This document shows, piece after piece, positions 54,093-62,270 of a DNA stretch of 64,000 nt (the first letter of the stretch is position 1; every line of letters starts with the position of its first letter). Both the position numbers and the translations under genes were made by a program. The notes beneath the pieces are model-generated. The model searched no databases and was not told the DNA's origin. It was given only the letters and a program-made list of their open reading frames with translations. Source of the DNA: Winogradskyella immobilis (GTDB lineage: Bacteria > Bacteroidota > Bacteroidia > Flavobacteriales > Flavobacteriaceae); contig NZ_JAIQXX010000012.1 in NCBI RefSeq assembly GCF_021887715.1, positions 20,084-84,083 of the forward strand, written 5' to 3'.

Positions 54093-54782
54093 ATGAGTGA
54101 CAATGTCATTGAAATAAGAAATATTATTAGAGATTTTAAACTAGGACAAGAGATTGTACATGTTCTAAAAGGTATTGATTTAGATATAAAACGTGGCGAG
54201 TATGTTGCCATTATGGGACCTTCTGGTTCAGGTAAATCAACTTTAATGAATCTTTTGGGTTGTTTAGACACACCAACTGCTGGTTCATATAACCTCAATG
54301 GAAAAGACGTCAGTAAAATGACAGATGATGAACTTGCAGATATAAGAAATACAGAAATCGGTTTTGTATTTCAAACTTTTAATTTATTACCTAGAACTAC
54401 AGCCTTAGATAATGTTGCATTACCAATGATATATGCCGGAGCTTCTAAAAAAGCACGTGCAGATCGTGCTACCGAGGTATTATCTGATGTTGGTCTTGCC
54501 GATCGTATGGATCATAAGCCCAATCAACTCTCTGGTGGTCAACGTCAACGTGTAGCAGTAGGGCGTGCTTTAGTTAATAAACCTTCCATAATTTTAGCAG
54601 ATGAGCCAACAGGAAATTTAGATTCTAAAACTGGTACTGAGATTATGGCATTATTTGATGAAATTCATAAAGCAGGAAACACTGTAATTATGGTTACGCA
54701 CGAAGAAGAAATTGCAGCTCATGCACATCGAGTAATCCGATTACGTGATGGTGTTATTGAAAGCGACACACTTAATAATTAG
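54093..54782 (+). CDS. ABC transporter ATP-binding protein (LolD/MacB type)
   Basis: 229 residues. Walker [34 protein letters not shown] (Q-loop), signature [15 protein letters not shown], Walker [16 protein letters not shown] and H-loop [13 protein letters not shown]. The [10 protein letters not shown] and GNLDS forms belong to the MacB/LolD/FtsE-like group whose members work with FtsX/MacB permeases in lipoprotein release or efflux. No permease gene is adjacent, so the partner lies elsewhere. Confidence 0.92.
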   Translation: MSDNVIEIRNIIRDFKLGQEIVHVLKGIDLDIKRGEYVAIMGPSGSGKSTLMNLLGCLDTPTAGSYNLNGKDVSKMTDDELADIRNTEIGFVFQTFNLLPRTTALDNVALPMIYAGASKKARADRATEVLSDVGLADRMDHKPNQLSGGQRQRVAVGRALVNKPSIILADEPTGNLDSKTGTEIMALFDEIHKAGNTVIMVTHEEEIAAHAHRVIRLRDGVIESDTLNN

Positions 54783-55135
54783 TTTTCAGTTTTTAGTCTC
54801 AGTTTTCAGTTAAATTATATTAATAATAAGAATTAATAGTGCTCTTAACTAATAGCTTATTCCTAATTTCGACAAAGTCGAAAACATCAAAATTCAGAAA
54901 TAATGAGTGAAAGAATGTAGCTGCGAAGCGTAGCTTCAAGCACGGAATTCTGGAAGCGAAAGGTGCTTTAGCAATTTCCTATATTTTGATAGTGATTTTT
55001 TGGCTTGGTTTATCCTGAGCGCAGTCGAAGGGTTTTGTATCAAGACAAAATGAACAAAACAAAAAACTAACAGATCTTTAAGCTTTACTCGCAAAGACAT
55101 TTCAATTCTAATTTTTTAACTCGTAACTTTGCTAT
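54783..55135. repeat. 353-bp gene-free, repeat-rich intergenic region
   Basis: No gene seen. It contains AGTTTTCAGT-type near-repeats (54782-54813), a perfect hairpin TTTCGAC-AAA-GTCGAAA (54867-54883), GAAGC-GTA-GCTTC (54925-54937), the dispersed motif TGAGCGCAGTCGAA (55016-55029) and TTTTGT-ATCAAG-ACAAAA (55033-55050). It reads as a landing site of dispersed repeats, with the adenosyltransferase promoter at its right end. Confidence 0.6.
55124..55131 (+). promoter_or_regulatory. -7 box of the adenosyltransferase gene
   Basis: TAACTTTG matches TAnnTTTG exactly, with only 4 nt between it and the ATG at 55136. If used, transcription would start at or next to the ATG and give a leaderless or nearly leaderless mRNA. 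Confidence 0.55.
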
Positions 55136-55711
55136 ATGAAAATCTATACAAAAACAGGCGATAAAGGCACTACTGCTCTATTTGGAGGTACACGCGTACC
55201 TAAACACCATATACGTATTGAAAGTTATGGCACTATAGATGAACTTAACTCTCATATAGGATTAATTAGGGATCAAGCTATAGATCCAATCCATAAAACA
55301 ACTTTAATGGAAATTCAAGATCGTTTATTTACCATAGGAGCAATTTTGGCTACAGATCCTGAAAAAGCAACATTAAAAAACGGTAAAGCCCGTTTAAATA
55401 TTCCTAAAATATCAGATTCAGATATCAAACGTTTAGAAGACAGTATGGATAGTATGAATGCTTCACTTCCTGAGATGACACATTTTGTGTTACCTGGTGG
55501 TCATCAAACGGTGTCATTCTGTCATATAGCACGCTGTGTCTGCCGTAGAGCCGAACGATTAGCATCTCATCTTAATGACATAGAGCCATTTCAACCTGAA
55601 ACTTTAATGTATATTAATAGACTATCTGACTACCTTTTTGTATTGGCACGAAAGTTGTCTGATGAACTACAAGCAGAAGAAATTAAATGGATCCCTAAAA
55701 AAGATTCTTAA
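55136..55711 (+). CDS. PduO-type cob(I)alamin/cobyrinic acid adenosyltransferase
   Basis: 191 residues. KIYTKTGDKGTTALFGG is the ATP-binding N-terminal loop of PduO-type enzymes; SYGTIDELNSHIGLIRDQ, FVLPGGHQ and HIARCVCRRAER (the helix with conserved Arg residues) complete the trimeric five-helix bundle. It forms adenosylcobalamin for B12-dependent enzymes. No other cobalamin genes are near, so it likely serves corrinoid salvage. Confidence 0.95.
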   Translation: MKIYTKTGDKGTTALFGGTRVPKHHIRIESYGTIDELNSHIGLIRDQAIDPIHKTTLMEIQDRLFTIGAILATDPEKATLKNGKARLNIPKISDSDIKRLEDSMDSMNASLPEMTHFVLPGGHQTVSFCHIARCVCRRAERLASHLNDIEPFQPETLMYINRLSDYLFVLARKLSDELQAEEIKWIPKKDS

Positions 55712-55809
55712 TTTTTATAGCTAAAGATTGGGTAATGCAAAATACCAATCTAAGAAGTTACAAGATTACACGTTCTTTTTATTGATGAAGTAAATAATTT
55801 AATTTTTTC

Positions 55810-55839
55810 TTGCCTTTTTAAACTAAAAATTTATTTTTG
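55810..55839 (+). promoter_or_regulatory. promoter of the DUF2795 gene
   Basis: TTG (55810-55812), exactly 19 nt, then TATTTTTG (55832-55839): both elements and the spacing fit the Bacteroidota consensus TTG-N19-TAnnTTTG. The start codon at 55863 gives a leader of about 17 nt. Confidence 0.7.
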
Positions 55840-55862
55840 CAAAAAGTTAAACACAATAATAA

Positions 55863-56084
55863 ATGTATTGGACATTAGAATTAGCATCTTATTTAAGTGA
55901 TGCACCTTGGCCAGCAACTAAAGATGAATTAATCGATTATGCGATTAGAACTGGAGCACCTTTAGAGGTTGTTGAAAATTTACAAGCTATAGAAGACGAA
56001 GGTGATTCTTACGACTCTATTGAAGAAATATGGCCAGATTATCCAACAGACGAAGATTACCTCTGGAATGAGGATGAATATTAA
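55863..56084 (+). CDS. DUF2795 family small acidic protein
   Basis: 73 residues, strongly acidic (tail DYPTDEDYLWNEDEY). MYWTLELASYLSDAPWPATK and YAIRTGAPLEVVENLQAI match the small DUF2795 family of Bacteroidota, whose function is unknown. It has its own promoter and terminator, so it is a single-gene unit between the adenosyltransferase gene and secA. Confidence 0.88.
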   Translation: MYWTLELASYLSDAPWPATKDELIDYAIRTGAPLEVVENLQAIEDEGDSYDSIEEIWPDYPTDEDYLWNEDEY

Positions 56085-56106
56085 AATCTGAAAAATAACA
56101 TCATAA

Positions 56107-56144
56107 AAAGTCTCTTTAGTCATTTCGATATTGAGACTTTTTTT
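56107..56144 (+). terminator. intrinsic terminator after the DUF2795 gene
   Basis: AAAGTCTC (56107-56114) pairs perfectly with GAGACTTT (56133-56140), followed by a run of Ts to 56144. It lies 23 bp after the stop codon. Confidence 0.8.
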
Positions 56145-56177
56145 ATTTATAAAGGTTTTTAAAACCTAATACAAACT

Positions 56178-56185
56178 GTATATTT
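56178..56185 (+). promoter_or_regulatory. -7 box of secA
   Basis: TATATTTG matches TAnnTTTG exactly, 74 bp before the secA ATG. A small perfect hairpin AGCCT-TTAT-AGGCT (56188-56201) would sit at the very 5' end of the mRNA. The -33 element is weak. Confidence 0.5.
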
Positions 56186-56259
56186 GAAAGCCTTTATAGG
56201 CTACTGAATTAAAACTAATATTAAAGCACTTAAAACAGCTTTATATAAACATATTAAAC

Positions 56260-59200
56260 ATGAGTTTACTCAATTCTGTACTTAAAGTTTTTGTTGGAGA
56301 TAAATCCAAACAAGACGTAAAATCTATTAATCCTATTGTTGAAAAAGTAAAAACTTTTGAAAACGCTTTAGAAGCATTATCTCATGACGAGTTAAGAGCA
56401 AAAACAGTAGAATTTAAATCTAAAATTGCTGAGGCACGTCAACCTTATAACGAACGTATTGATGAACTTAATACTAAAGCAGAAGCTACTGAAGATATTG
56501 ACGAGCGTGAAGACATCTACCAAGAAATTGATAAAATTAAAGATGATATCTACACCACAACTGAAGAAGTTTTAAATAATATTCTTCCTGAAGCCTTTGC
56601 CGTTGTAAAAGAAACAGCTAAACGTTTTGTAAACAATACAGAAATTTCCGTAACAGCTAATGCTTTTGATCGAGAGATTTCTGGTAACAATGACTATGTT
56701 ACTTTAGATGGAGATCAAGCCAAATGGGCAAATTCTTGGGATGCTGCAGGTAAGGCTATTACTTGGGATATGATTCATTACGATGTTCAACTTATTGGTG
56801 GTGTTGCCATGCACCAAGGTAAAATTGCAGAAATGCAGACTGGTGAAGGTAAAACTTTAGTTGCAACACTTCCTGTATATCTTAATGCTTTAGCTGGTAA
56901 TGGAGTGCATTTAGTAACCGTAAATGATTACTTGGCAAAACGTGATAGTGCTTGGATGGCGCCAATATTTCAATTTCATGGTTTAAGTGTTGATTGTATA
57001 GACTATCATAGACCTAACTCACCTGAACGTATTAAAGCTTATAATGCAGATATTACTTATGGTACAAATAACGAATTTGGTTTCGATTATCTACGTGATA
57101 ACATGTCGCATTCTCCTGAAGATCTAGTACAACGTCCGCACCATTATGCTATTGTTGATGAGGTCGATTCTGTATTAATTGATGATGCGCGTACACCATT
57201 AATTATTTCTGGACCAATACCAAAAGGTGACGTTCATGAGTTTAATGAATTAAAGCCAAAAGTAGCTAGTCTTGCAGAAGTACAACGCAAATACTTAGTT
57301 GGGGTTTTAGCTGAAGCAAAAAAATTAATTGCAGACGGAGATACTAAAGAAGGAGGTTTTCAATTACTACGTGTATATCGTGGTATTCCTAAAAACAAAG
57401 CTTTAATTAAGTTTTTAAGTGAAGAAGGTATTAAACAACTCCTGCAAAAAACCGAAAATTTCTACATGCAAGATAATAATAGAGAAATGCCTAAAGTGGA
57501 TTCAGAACTCTATTATGTTATTGATGAAAAAAATAATCAAGTTGAGTTATCTGATAAAGGTGTAGATTATTTATCTGGTACAGATGACCCTAACTTCTTT
57601 GTTATGCCAGAAATGGGTACAGAAATCGCTGCTATTGAAAATAAAGGCCTTTCTGCTGAACAAGAAGCTTCAGAAAAAGAAGTATTATTTAGAGATTTCT
57701 CAGTAAAGTCTGAACGTATCCATACACTTAGTCAATTATTAAAAGCTTACGCGCTTTTCGAAAAAGATACGCAGTATGTGGTAATGGACAATAAAGTAAT
57801 GATTGTCGATGAGCAAACGGGTCGTATTATGGATGGACGTCGTTATAGTGATGGTTTACACCAAGCGATTGAAGCTAAAGAAAATGTGAAAATTGAAGAT
57901 GCAACGCAAACCTTTGCTACGGTAACACTTCAAAATTATTTCAGAATGTATCGTAAACTGTCTGGTATGACAGGTACTGCGGTTACAGAAGCTGGTGAAC
58001 TTTGGGAAATCTACAAATTAGATGTGGTAGAAATACCAACCAACAGACCTATTGCACGTGACGATAGAAACGATTTAGTTTACAAAACGAAGCGCGAAAA
58101 GTACAATGCTGTTGTCGATGAGGTTACTGCTTTATCTCAAGCGGGTCGTCCTGTTTTAATTGGTACAACGTCTGTAGATATTTCAGAATTATTAGGGAAA
58201 ATATTATTGCAACGAAAAATACCGCATAATGTACTTAATGCTAAACAACATAAGCGTGAGGCTGATATTGTTGCTGAAGCGGGTAATGCTGGCCAAGTAA
58301 CCATCGCTACCAATATGGCTGGTCGTGGTACCGATATTAAATTAAGTGACGAAGTAAAAACAGCTGGTGGTTTAGCCATCGTTGGTACAGAGCGCCACGA
58401 TTCTCGTCGTGTAGACAGGCAGTTACGTGGTAGAGCTGGCCGTCAAGGAGATCCGGGAAGTTCGCAATTTTATGTGTCTTTAGAAGACAATTTAATGCGT
58501 CTGTTTGGTAGTGAGCGTATTGCCAAGATGATGGATAAAATGGGCTTAAAAGAAGGCGAGGTTATACAACATGGTATGATTTCTAAATCTATTGAACGTG
58601 CACAAAAGAAAGTTGAAGAAAATCAATTTGGTGTTCGTAAGCGTTTGTTAGAATATGATGATGTGATGAATGCCCAACGTGAAGTAGTATACAAACGTCG
58701 CCGCCATGCCTTACATGGTGAGCGTTTACGTGTAGATTTGGCAAACATGATTTTTGACACCTCTGAAGGTATCGCTGAAACAAATAAAGAAGCTAACGAC
58801 TATAAGAATTTTGAGTTTGAATTGATTCGTTATTTCTCTATGGCATCTCCAATTTCTGAAGAGGAGTTTGGAAAATTAAGCGCACAAGACATTGCAGGAA
58901 CAATCTACAAAGCTGCTTTTGAACATTATAAAGATAAAATGCAACGTAATGCAGATTTAGCTTATCCTGTTATAGAAAACGTATATAATACACAGCGTAA
59001 TCAGTATAAGCGTATTGTAGTTCCATTTACAGATGGTGTTAAAAACCTTCAGGTCGTTACAGATTTAGAAAAAGCTTATGAGTCTAAAGGAAAGCAATTG
59101 GTTAGAGATTTTGAAAAAAATATTACACTTGCCATTGTTGATGATGCTTGGAAAACGCATTTACGTAAAATGGACGAATTAAAACAATCGGTTCAATTAG

Positions 59201-59616
59201 CTGTGCATGAGCAAAAAGACCCTTTATTAATCTATAAGTTTGAAGCGTTTGAACTCTTTAAATCTATGATTGATCAGGTTAATAAAGATGTAATTTCATT
59301 TTTATTTAAAGGAGAAATCCCAAGAGAAACAGCAAATACTATTCAAGAAGCTCGAACTCGTAAACAAGAAAAAACACAAGAGCAAAAAGAAGAAATACAA
59401 AACTTAGATGAACGCTCTTCACAAAGTAGAGCCGCAGGAGCAGGAGCTTCGCGTCAGCAACAAGTTGTAGAAACCATCGTAAGAGAACAACCTAAAATTG
59501 GACGTAATGATCGTGTCACCATTAAACACGTTATGAGCGGAGAATCTAAAGTGGTTAAATACAAACAGGCCATTCCACTTATCGATAAAGGAGAATGGGT
59601 CTTAGTAGAAGATTAA
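56260..59616 (+). CDS. secA: preprotein translocase ATPase SecA
   Basis: 1118 residues, motor of Sec-dependent export. Seen: MQTGEGKTLVATLPVYLNAL (Walker A), NDYLAKRDSAWM, GTNNEFGFDYLRDNM, VDEVDSVLIDDARTPLIISG (DEAD motif II), GMTGTAVTEAGELWEIY, GTTSVDISELL and NMAGRGTDIKL, GRAGRQGDPGSSQFYVS. It is longer than E. coli SecA (901), in part through the insertion around residues 340-450 usual in Bacteroidota. The C-terminus ends KGEWVLVED without the zinc-binding SEC-C cysteines. Part of this 3' end is duplicated at 60668. Confidence 0.97.
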   Translation: MSLLNSVLKVFVGDKSKQDVKSINPIVEKVKTFENALEALSHDELRAKTVEFKSKIAEARQPYNERIDELNTKAEATEDIDEREDIYQEIDKIKDDIYTTTEEVLNNILPEAFAVVKETAKRFVNNTEISVTANAFDREISGNNDYVTLDGDQAKWANSWDAAGKAITWDMIHYDVQLIGGVAMHQGKIAEMQTGEGKTLVATLPVYLNALAGNGVHLVTVNDYLAKRDSAWMAPIFQFHGLSVDCIDYHRPNSPERIKAYNADITYGTNNEFGFDYLRDNMSHSPEDLVQRPHHYAIVDEVDSVLIDDARTPLIISGPIPKGDVHEFNELKPKVASLAEVQRKYLVGVLAEAKKLIADGDTKEGGFQLLRVYRGIPKNKALIKFLSEEGIKQLLQKTENFYMQDNNREMPKVDSELYYVIDEKNNQVELSDKGVDYLSGTDDPNFFVMPEMGTEIAAIENKGLSAEQEASEKEVLFRDFSVKSERIHTLSQLLKAYALFEKDTQYVVMDNKVMIVDEQTGRIMDGRRYSDGLHQAIEAKENVKIEDATQTFATVTLQNYFRMYRKLSGMTGTAVTEAGELWEIYKLDVVEIPTNRPIARDDRNDLVYKTKREKYNAVVDEVTALSQAGRPVLIGTTSVDISELLGKILLQRKIPHNVLNAKQHKREADIVAEAGNAGQVTIATNMAGRGTDIKLSDEVKTAGGLAIVGTERHDSRRVDRQLRGRAGRQGDPGSSQFYVSLEDNLMRLFGSERIAKMMDKMGLKEGEVIQHGMISKSIERAQKKVEENQFGVRKRLLEYDDVMNAQREVVYKRRRHALHGERLRVDLANMIFDTSEGIAETNKEANDYKNFEFELIRYFSMASPISEEEFGKLSAQDIAGTIYKAAFEHYKDKMQRNADLAYPVIENVYNTQRNQYKRIVVPFTDGVKNLQVVTDLEKAYESKGKQLVRDFEKNITLAIVDDAWKTHLRKMDELKQSVQLAVHEQKDPLLIYKFEAFELFKSMIDQVNKDVISFLFKGEIPRETANTIQEARTRKQEKTQEQKEEIQNLDERSSQSRAAGAGASRQQQVVETIVREQPKIGRNDRVTIKHVMSGESKVVKYKQAIPLIDKGEWVLVED

Positions 59617-59641
59617 TCTTTTTCTAAATACAATCTTAAAG

Positions 59642-59669
59642 CCTAATGTTAACGCATTAGGTTTTTTTT
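59642..59669 (+). terminator. intrinsic terminator of secA
   Basis: CCTAATG (59642-59648), loop TTAACG, CATTAGG (59655-59661), then eight Ts. Located 26 bp after the secA stop. The sequence from 59645 onward is repeated at 62156. Confidence 0.85.
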
Positions 59670-59704
59670 ATGTGTTTGAATTTCTCAAATAAAAAGTCGA
59701 ACTT
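59645..59704 (+). repeat. direct repeat copy 1 (post-secA sequence)
   Basis: Sixty bases from the middle of the secA terminator to AAAAGTCGAACTT recur at 62156-62214 with one substitution and one T fewer in the T run. The left boundary cuts through the terminator stem. Confidence 0.88.
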
Positions 59705-59786
59705 GGTCTTCAGTTTACATAAATCATTGCGAAAATTTATATACTAACAATAACTACAATTTAATATCAGTGCGAAACCAACAAAA

Positions 59787-60191
59787 ATGACTTTCTACGA
59801 AACAGAAATAAAACGTATAAAAGATAGCTGTTTCTCAAATGATAGTCAGATAGAAACTGTAATAGCAACACGTAATTTTATTGACACTAATTTTGACAAA
59901 GATCTAAAATTAGATTTTTTAGCGCGTTTACGGTTTACATCAAAATATCACTTATTAAGACTTTTTAAAAAGTATTATGGATTAACTCCAAGACAATACT
60001 TGATGGATAAGCGCATTGAGAATTCTAAAAAAAACTTAATTAATGGAATGACGGTAACCGAAACTTGTTTTGCCGTTGGGTTTGAAAGTTTAGGTTCGTT
60101 TAGCAAATTGTTTAAGACTAAAACAGGAAAGTCACCAAGTGCTTATCAAAAAGAGCAATTTTCGAGAAGTAAATTAGATTTAGAATTCTGA
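59787..60191 (+). CDS. AraC family DNA-binding protein, HTH domain only
   Basis: 134 residues consisting almost entirely of the double helix-turn-helix of AraC regulators: LKLDFLARLRFTSKYHLLRL, FKKYYGLTPRQYLMDKRI and VTETCFAVGFESLGSFSKLF followed by KTGKSPSAYQKEQ. The usual N-terminal sensing domain (about 150 residues) is absent, so ligand control must come from elsewhere or not exist. Followed 25 bp later by a VOC gene, a pairing often seen for such short regulators. Confidence 0.9.
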   Translation: MTFYETEIKRIKDSCFSNDSQIETVIATRNFIDTNFDKDLKLDFLARLRFTSKYHLLRLFKKYYGLTPRQYLMDKRIENSKKNLINGMTVTETCFAVGFESLGSFSKLFKTKTGKSPSAYQKEQFSRSKLDLEF

Positions 60192-60216
60192 ACTTTGTAA
60201 AATAAATCATTCAAAG

Positions 60217-60612
60217 ATGAAAGTAACACTCATTAGTATTCCGGTTAGAGATCAAGAAAAAGCTTTAAAGTTTTATACAGAAAAATTAGGTTTCCTAAAA
60301 AAGAAAGACCAACCATTAGAAGGAGGTAATCGATGGATAACCTTAGTTTCTCCAGAATGGCAAGATGGACCAGAATTATTATTAGAACCTGCGCCAAACC
60401 ATTTCGAACCCTGTAAGGTGTTTCAAGATGCATTAATGGAAGCAGGATTTCCTTACACTCAATTTGATGTTGATGATGTTGAAGCCGAATATGAAAAACT
60501 CATAAAACTTGACGTCGATTTTAGTGTAAAACCAACTAAAATGGGAACCGTAAAATTTGCAGTATTCAATGATACCTGCGGAAATAACATCCAAATTGTT
60601 GAAATGCTTTAA
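60217..60612 (+). CDS. VOC (glyoxalase/bleomycin resistance) family protein
   Basis: 131 residues, one vicinal-oxygen-chelate domain: SIPVRDQEKALKFYTEKLGF at the N-terminus, FDVDDVEAEYEKLIKLDVDF in the middle and FNDTCGNNIQIVE at the end with the metal-ligand glutamate. Substrate unknown (dioxygenase, glyoxalase-like or binding protein). Probably regulated by and co-transcribed with the preceding AraC-type gene. Confidence 0.9.
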   Translation: MKVTLISIPVRDQEKALKFYTEKLGFLKKKDQPLEGGNRWITLVSPEWQDGPELLLEPAPNHFEPCKVFQDALMEAGFPYTQFDVDDVEAEYEKLIKLDVDFSVKPTKMGTVKFAVFNDTCGNNIQIVEML

Positions 60613-60667
60613 ACTAAAACCTTAGAAGGCGAAAATAATTATTGACACATTGAGTTTTTTTGTATTA

Positions 60668-60742
60668 GAAAACAAAACACTTAAATACAAACAAGCTGAA
60701 CCTTTAATCACTAAAGGCGAATGGGTATTGGTTGGGGATTAA
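60668..60742 (+). pseudogene. remnant of a second secA 3' end
   Basis: Encodes ENKTLKYKQAEPLITKGEWV plus LVGD-stop, aligned with the SecA C-terminus ESKVVKYKQAIPLIDKGEWV plus LVED-stop: 18 of 24 residues are identical and the following bases (CTTTTTTTAAATACAAT) also match those after secA. Many differences are synonymous (GGC/GGA, TTG/TTA), suggesting it came from a diverged, once functional secA and not from a recent local copy. No start codon; not a gene. Confidence 0.88.
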
Positions 60743-60763
60743 CCTTTTTTTAAATACAATTAG

Positions 60764-60797
60764 AAGTCTTGATGAATAAACATCAAGACTTTCTTTA
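60764..60797 (+). terminator. intrinsic terminator behind the secA remnant
   Basis: AAGTCTTGATG (60764-60774), loop AATAAA, CATCAAGACTT (60781-60791), then TCTTTA. An 11-bp perfect stem. It occupies the place of a secA terminator but with a different stem from the one at 59642. Confidence 0.8.
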
Positions 60798-60839
60798 TAC
60801 TTAAGTTTTTAACTATCTAAAAATCAATTATCAAAATCT

Positions 60840-60859
60840 AATGTCGTGCAAATGTCGTG
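60840..60859 (+). promoter_or_regulatory. candidate operator: AATGTCGTG direct repeat, 11-bp period
   Basis: AATGTCGTG occurs at 60840-60848 and 60851-60859, one helical turn apart, 31 bp before the -7 box of the XRE/WG gene. Such spacing suits cooperative binding of a helix-turn-helix protein, perhaps the product itself. Confidence 0.45.
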
Positions 60860-60889
60860 TGAAAAAGCTTATTGATTTTTGGAGTATAT

Positions 60890-60897
60890 TACCTTTG
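60890..60897 (+). promoter_or_regulatory. -7 box of the XRE/WG-repeat gene
   Basis: TACCTTTG fits TAnnTTTG exactly, 33 bp before the ATG at 60930. Confidence 0.6.
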
Positions 60898-60929
60898 CAA
60901 ATAGTTTTACTCATTATTTCAATTTTTGA

Positions 60930-62123
60930 ATGAAGAACATAGATTTTGGAAAGCGACTTGTAGAAGTCAGAACATCTAAAGGCCTAACGCAAGAAGATGT
61001 TTCTGAACTATGCAATGTTACAGCTAGGACAATTCAACGTATAGAATCTGGCGCAGTAACCCCAAGAATGTCTACAGTTAAAATTATTGCTGAAGCTTTA
61101 GATATTGATCTTTTTGAAAACGTTAATAAACATTCAGAATTGAAAAAACATACCTTTTTTTGGTATTTAAAAGATCTGTTTAATTTAAAAACGCACACAA
61201 TGAGAAAACTATCTGTCTTATCTGGTTTCATTTTATTTTTTGTTTTTGCCATTTCTAGTAGTATTAATACAAAGGCGCAATCTCAAGTAAAAGAAATTCA
61301 ACAAAATATTACTTCTAATAAAAAAATCACAACAGTAAAAAATACTAATTATAATCCAGATGATGATGAATTAGTCTTAACTAAAGAAGGTTCTAAATTA
61401 GGCATGTCTACTAAAAGTGGAAAGGTTATTCTACAAAATGAATACGATCATATAGAAGCTGAAAATGGTTATATATTTACTAAAAAAGGCAATAAATATG
61501 GATTGGTTTATCAAGACGGGAGAATCATTGCCCGCACCATATATGATGATCTTCAAGTTGAAGATAATTTTGTTTTTCTCAAAAGAAATAACAAATCTAG
61601 CTTAAGAACATTTGAAGGAAAAATAATTATACCTGACAATGAATATGATGCTTTTGAGTTTACAGGAGGAAATTACATTCGTACCATTAAAAATAATAGG
61701 CTAGGTTTGATAAACCTAAAAGGTAAAGTAATTGTCCCAAACGAATTTGATAATTTTGAAATCGCTCAAAACTATGTGCTTACGCTTAAGAATAATAAAC
61801 AAGGGTTAATGAATTTAGATGGAGAAACTATTATTCCTTGCGAGTATGATATTCTAGAGTTTGGACACAATACTATAGCTACTTATAAAAATAATAGACC
61901 TGGAATTATAGACTTAGATGGAAAAGTTATTATACCTAACGAGTATGACAGCTTTGAAATGTTAGGTAATTATCATTATTTAACTAAAAAAGGCAATAAA
62001 TATGGGCTTATAAATCTAAAAGGGGAAATTATACTTTCAAGTGAATATGATGAAATTGAAATAGAAGATGGAAACATTTTAACTACTAAAAATGATAAAA
62101 CTAAAATCATAGACCTTAATTAG
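60930..62123 (+). CDS. XRE-type HTH, transmembrane, WG-repeat protein
   Basis: 397 residues in three parts. Residues 5-60 are an XRE/Cro HTH (FGKRLVEVRTSKGLTQEDVS, TARTIQRIESGAVTPRMSTV). Residues about 94-111 are one hydrophobic segment (LSVLSGFILFFVFAISSS). Residues about 150-397 are WG-type beta repeats: repeated units of the form KYGLINLKGEIILSSEYDEI, some with G-x-I-D-x-x-G-K. Predicted topology puts the HTH in the cytoplasm and the repeats outside, so it may read an envelope signal directly. Function not known; not a standard annotated family architecture to me. Confidence 0.85.
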   Translation: MKNIDFGKRLVEVRTSKGLTQEDVSELCNVTARTIQRIESGAVTPRMSTVKIIAEALDIDLFENVNKHSELKKHTFFWYLKDLFNLKTHTMRKLSVLSGFILFFVFAISSSINTKAQSQVKEIQQNITSNKKITTVKNTNYNPDDDELVLTKEGSKLGMSTKSGKVILQNEYDHIEAENGYIFTKKGNKYGLVYQDGRIIARTIYDDLQVEDNFVFLKRNNKSSLRTFEGKIIIPDNEYDAFEFTGGNYIRTIKNNRLGLINLKGKVIVPNEFDNFEIAQNYVLTLKNNKQGLMNLDGETIIPCEYDILEFGHNTIATYKNNRPGIIDLDGKVIIPNEYDSFEMLGNYHYLTKKGNKYGLINLKGEIILSSEYDEIEIEDGNILTTKNDKTKIIDLN

Positions 62124-62155
62124 ATCATAATATTTATCTTATAAATAGAAAATTC

Positions 62156-62214
62156 AATGTTAACGCATTAGGTTTTTTTATGTGTTTGAATTTCTCATAT
62201 AAAAAGTCGAACTT
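62156..62214 (+). repeat. direct repeat copy 2 (post-secA sequence)
   Basis: Fifty-nine bases matching 59645-59704 with one substitution and one T missing. The left arm of the terminator stem (CCT) is not copied: here AATG is preceded by TTC, so the copy starts inside the hairpin and probably terminates poorly. Confidence 0.88.
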
Positions 62215-62242
62215 CGTTTTTAGTTATATTAGGTCGTTAAAA

Positions 62243-62250
62243 TAGGTTTG
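62243..62250 (+). promoter_or_regulatory. -7 box of the second AraC gene
   Basis: TAGGTTTG fits TAnnTTTG exactly, 20 bp before the ATG at 62271. -33 element not obvious. Confidence 0.5.
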
Positions 62251-62270
62251 TATCCTTATATAAAAGTATA

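Noticed and set aside
54017..54298. Minus-strand 93-residue open frame
   Set aside because: Antisense shadow of the LolD/MacB-type ATPase gene and its leader; no domain or codon pattern.
58137..58783. Minus-strand open frames inside secA
   Set aside because: Shadows of a clearly conserved gene on the other strand.
60613..60762. secA tail remnant as an independent small gene
   Set aside because: No start codon with a sensible leader, and the similarity runs past the stop codon into noncoding sequence, which fits a DNA duplication.
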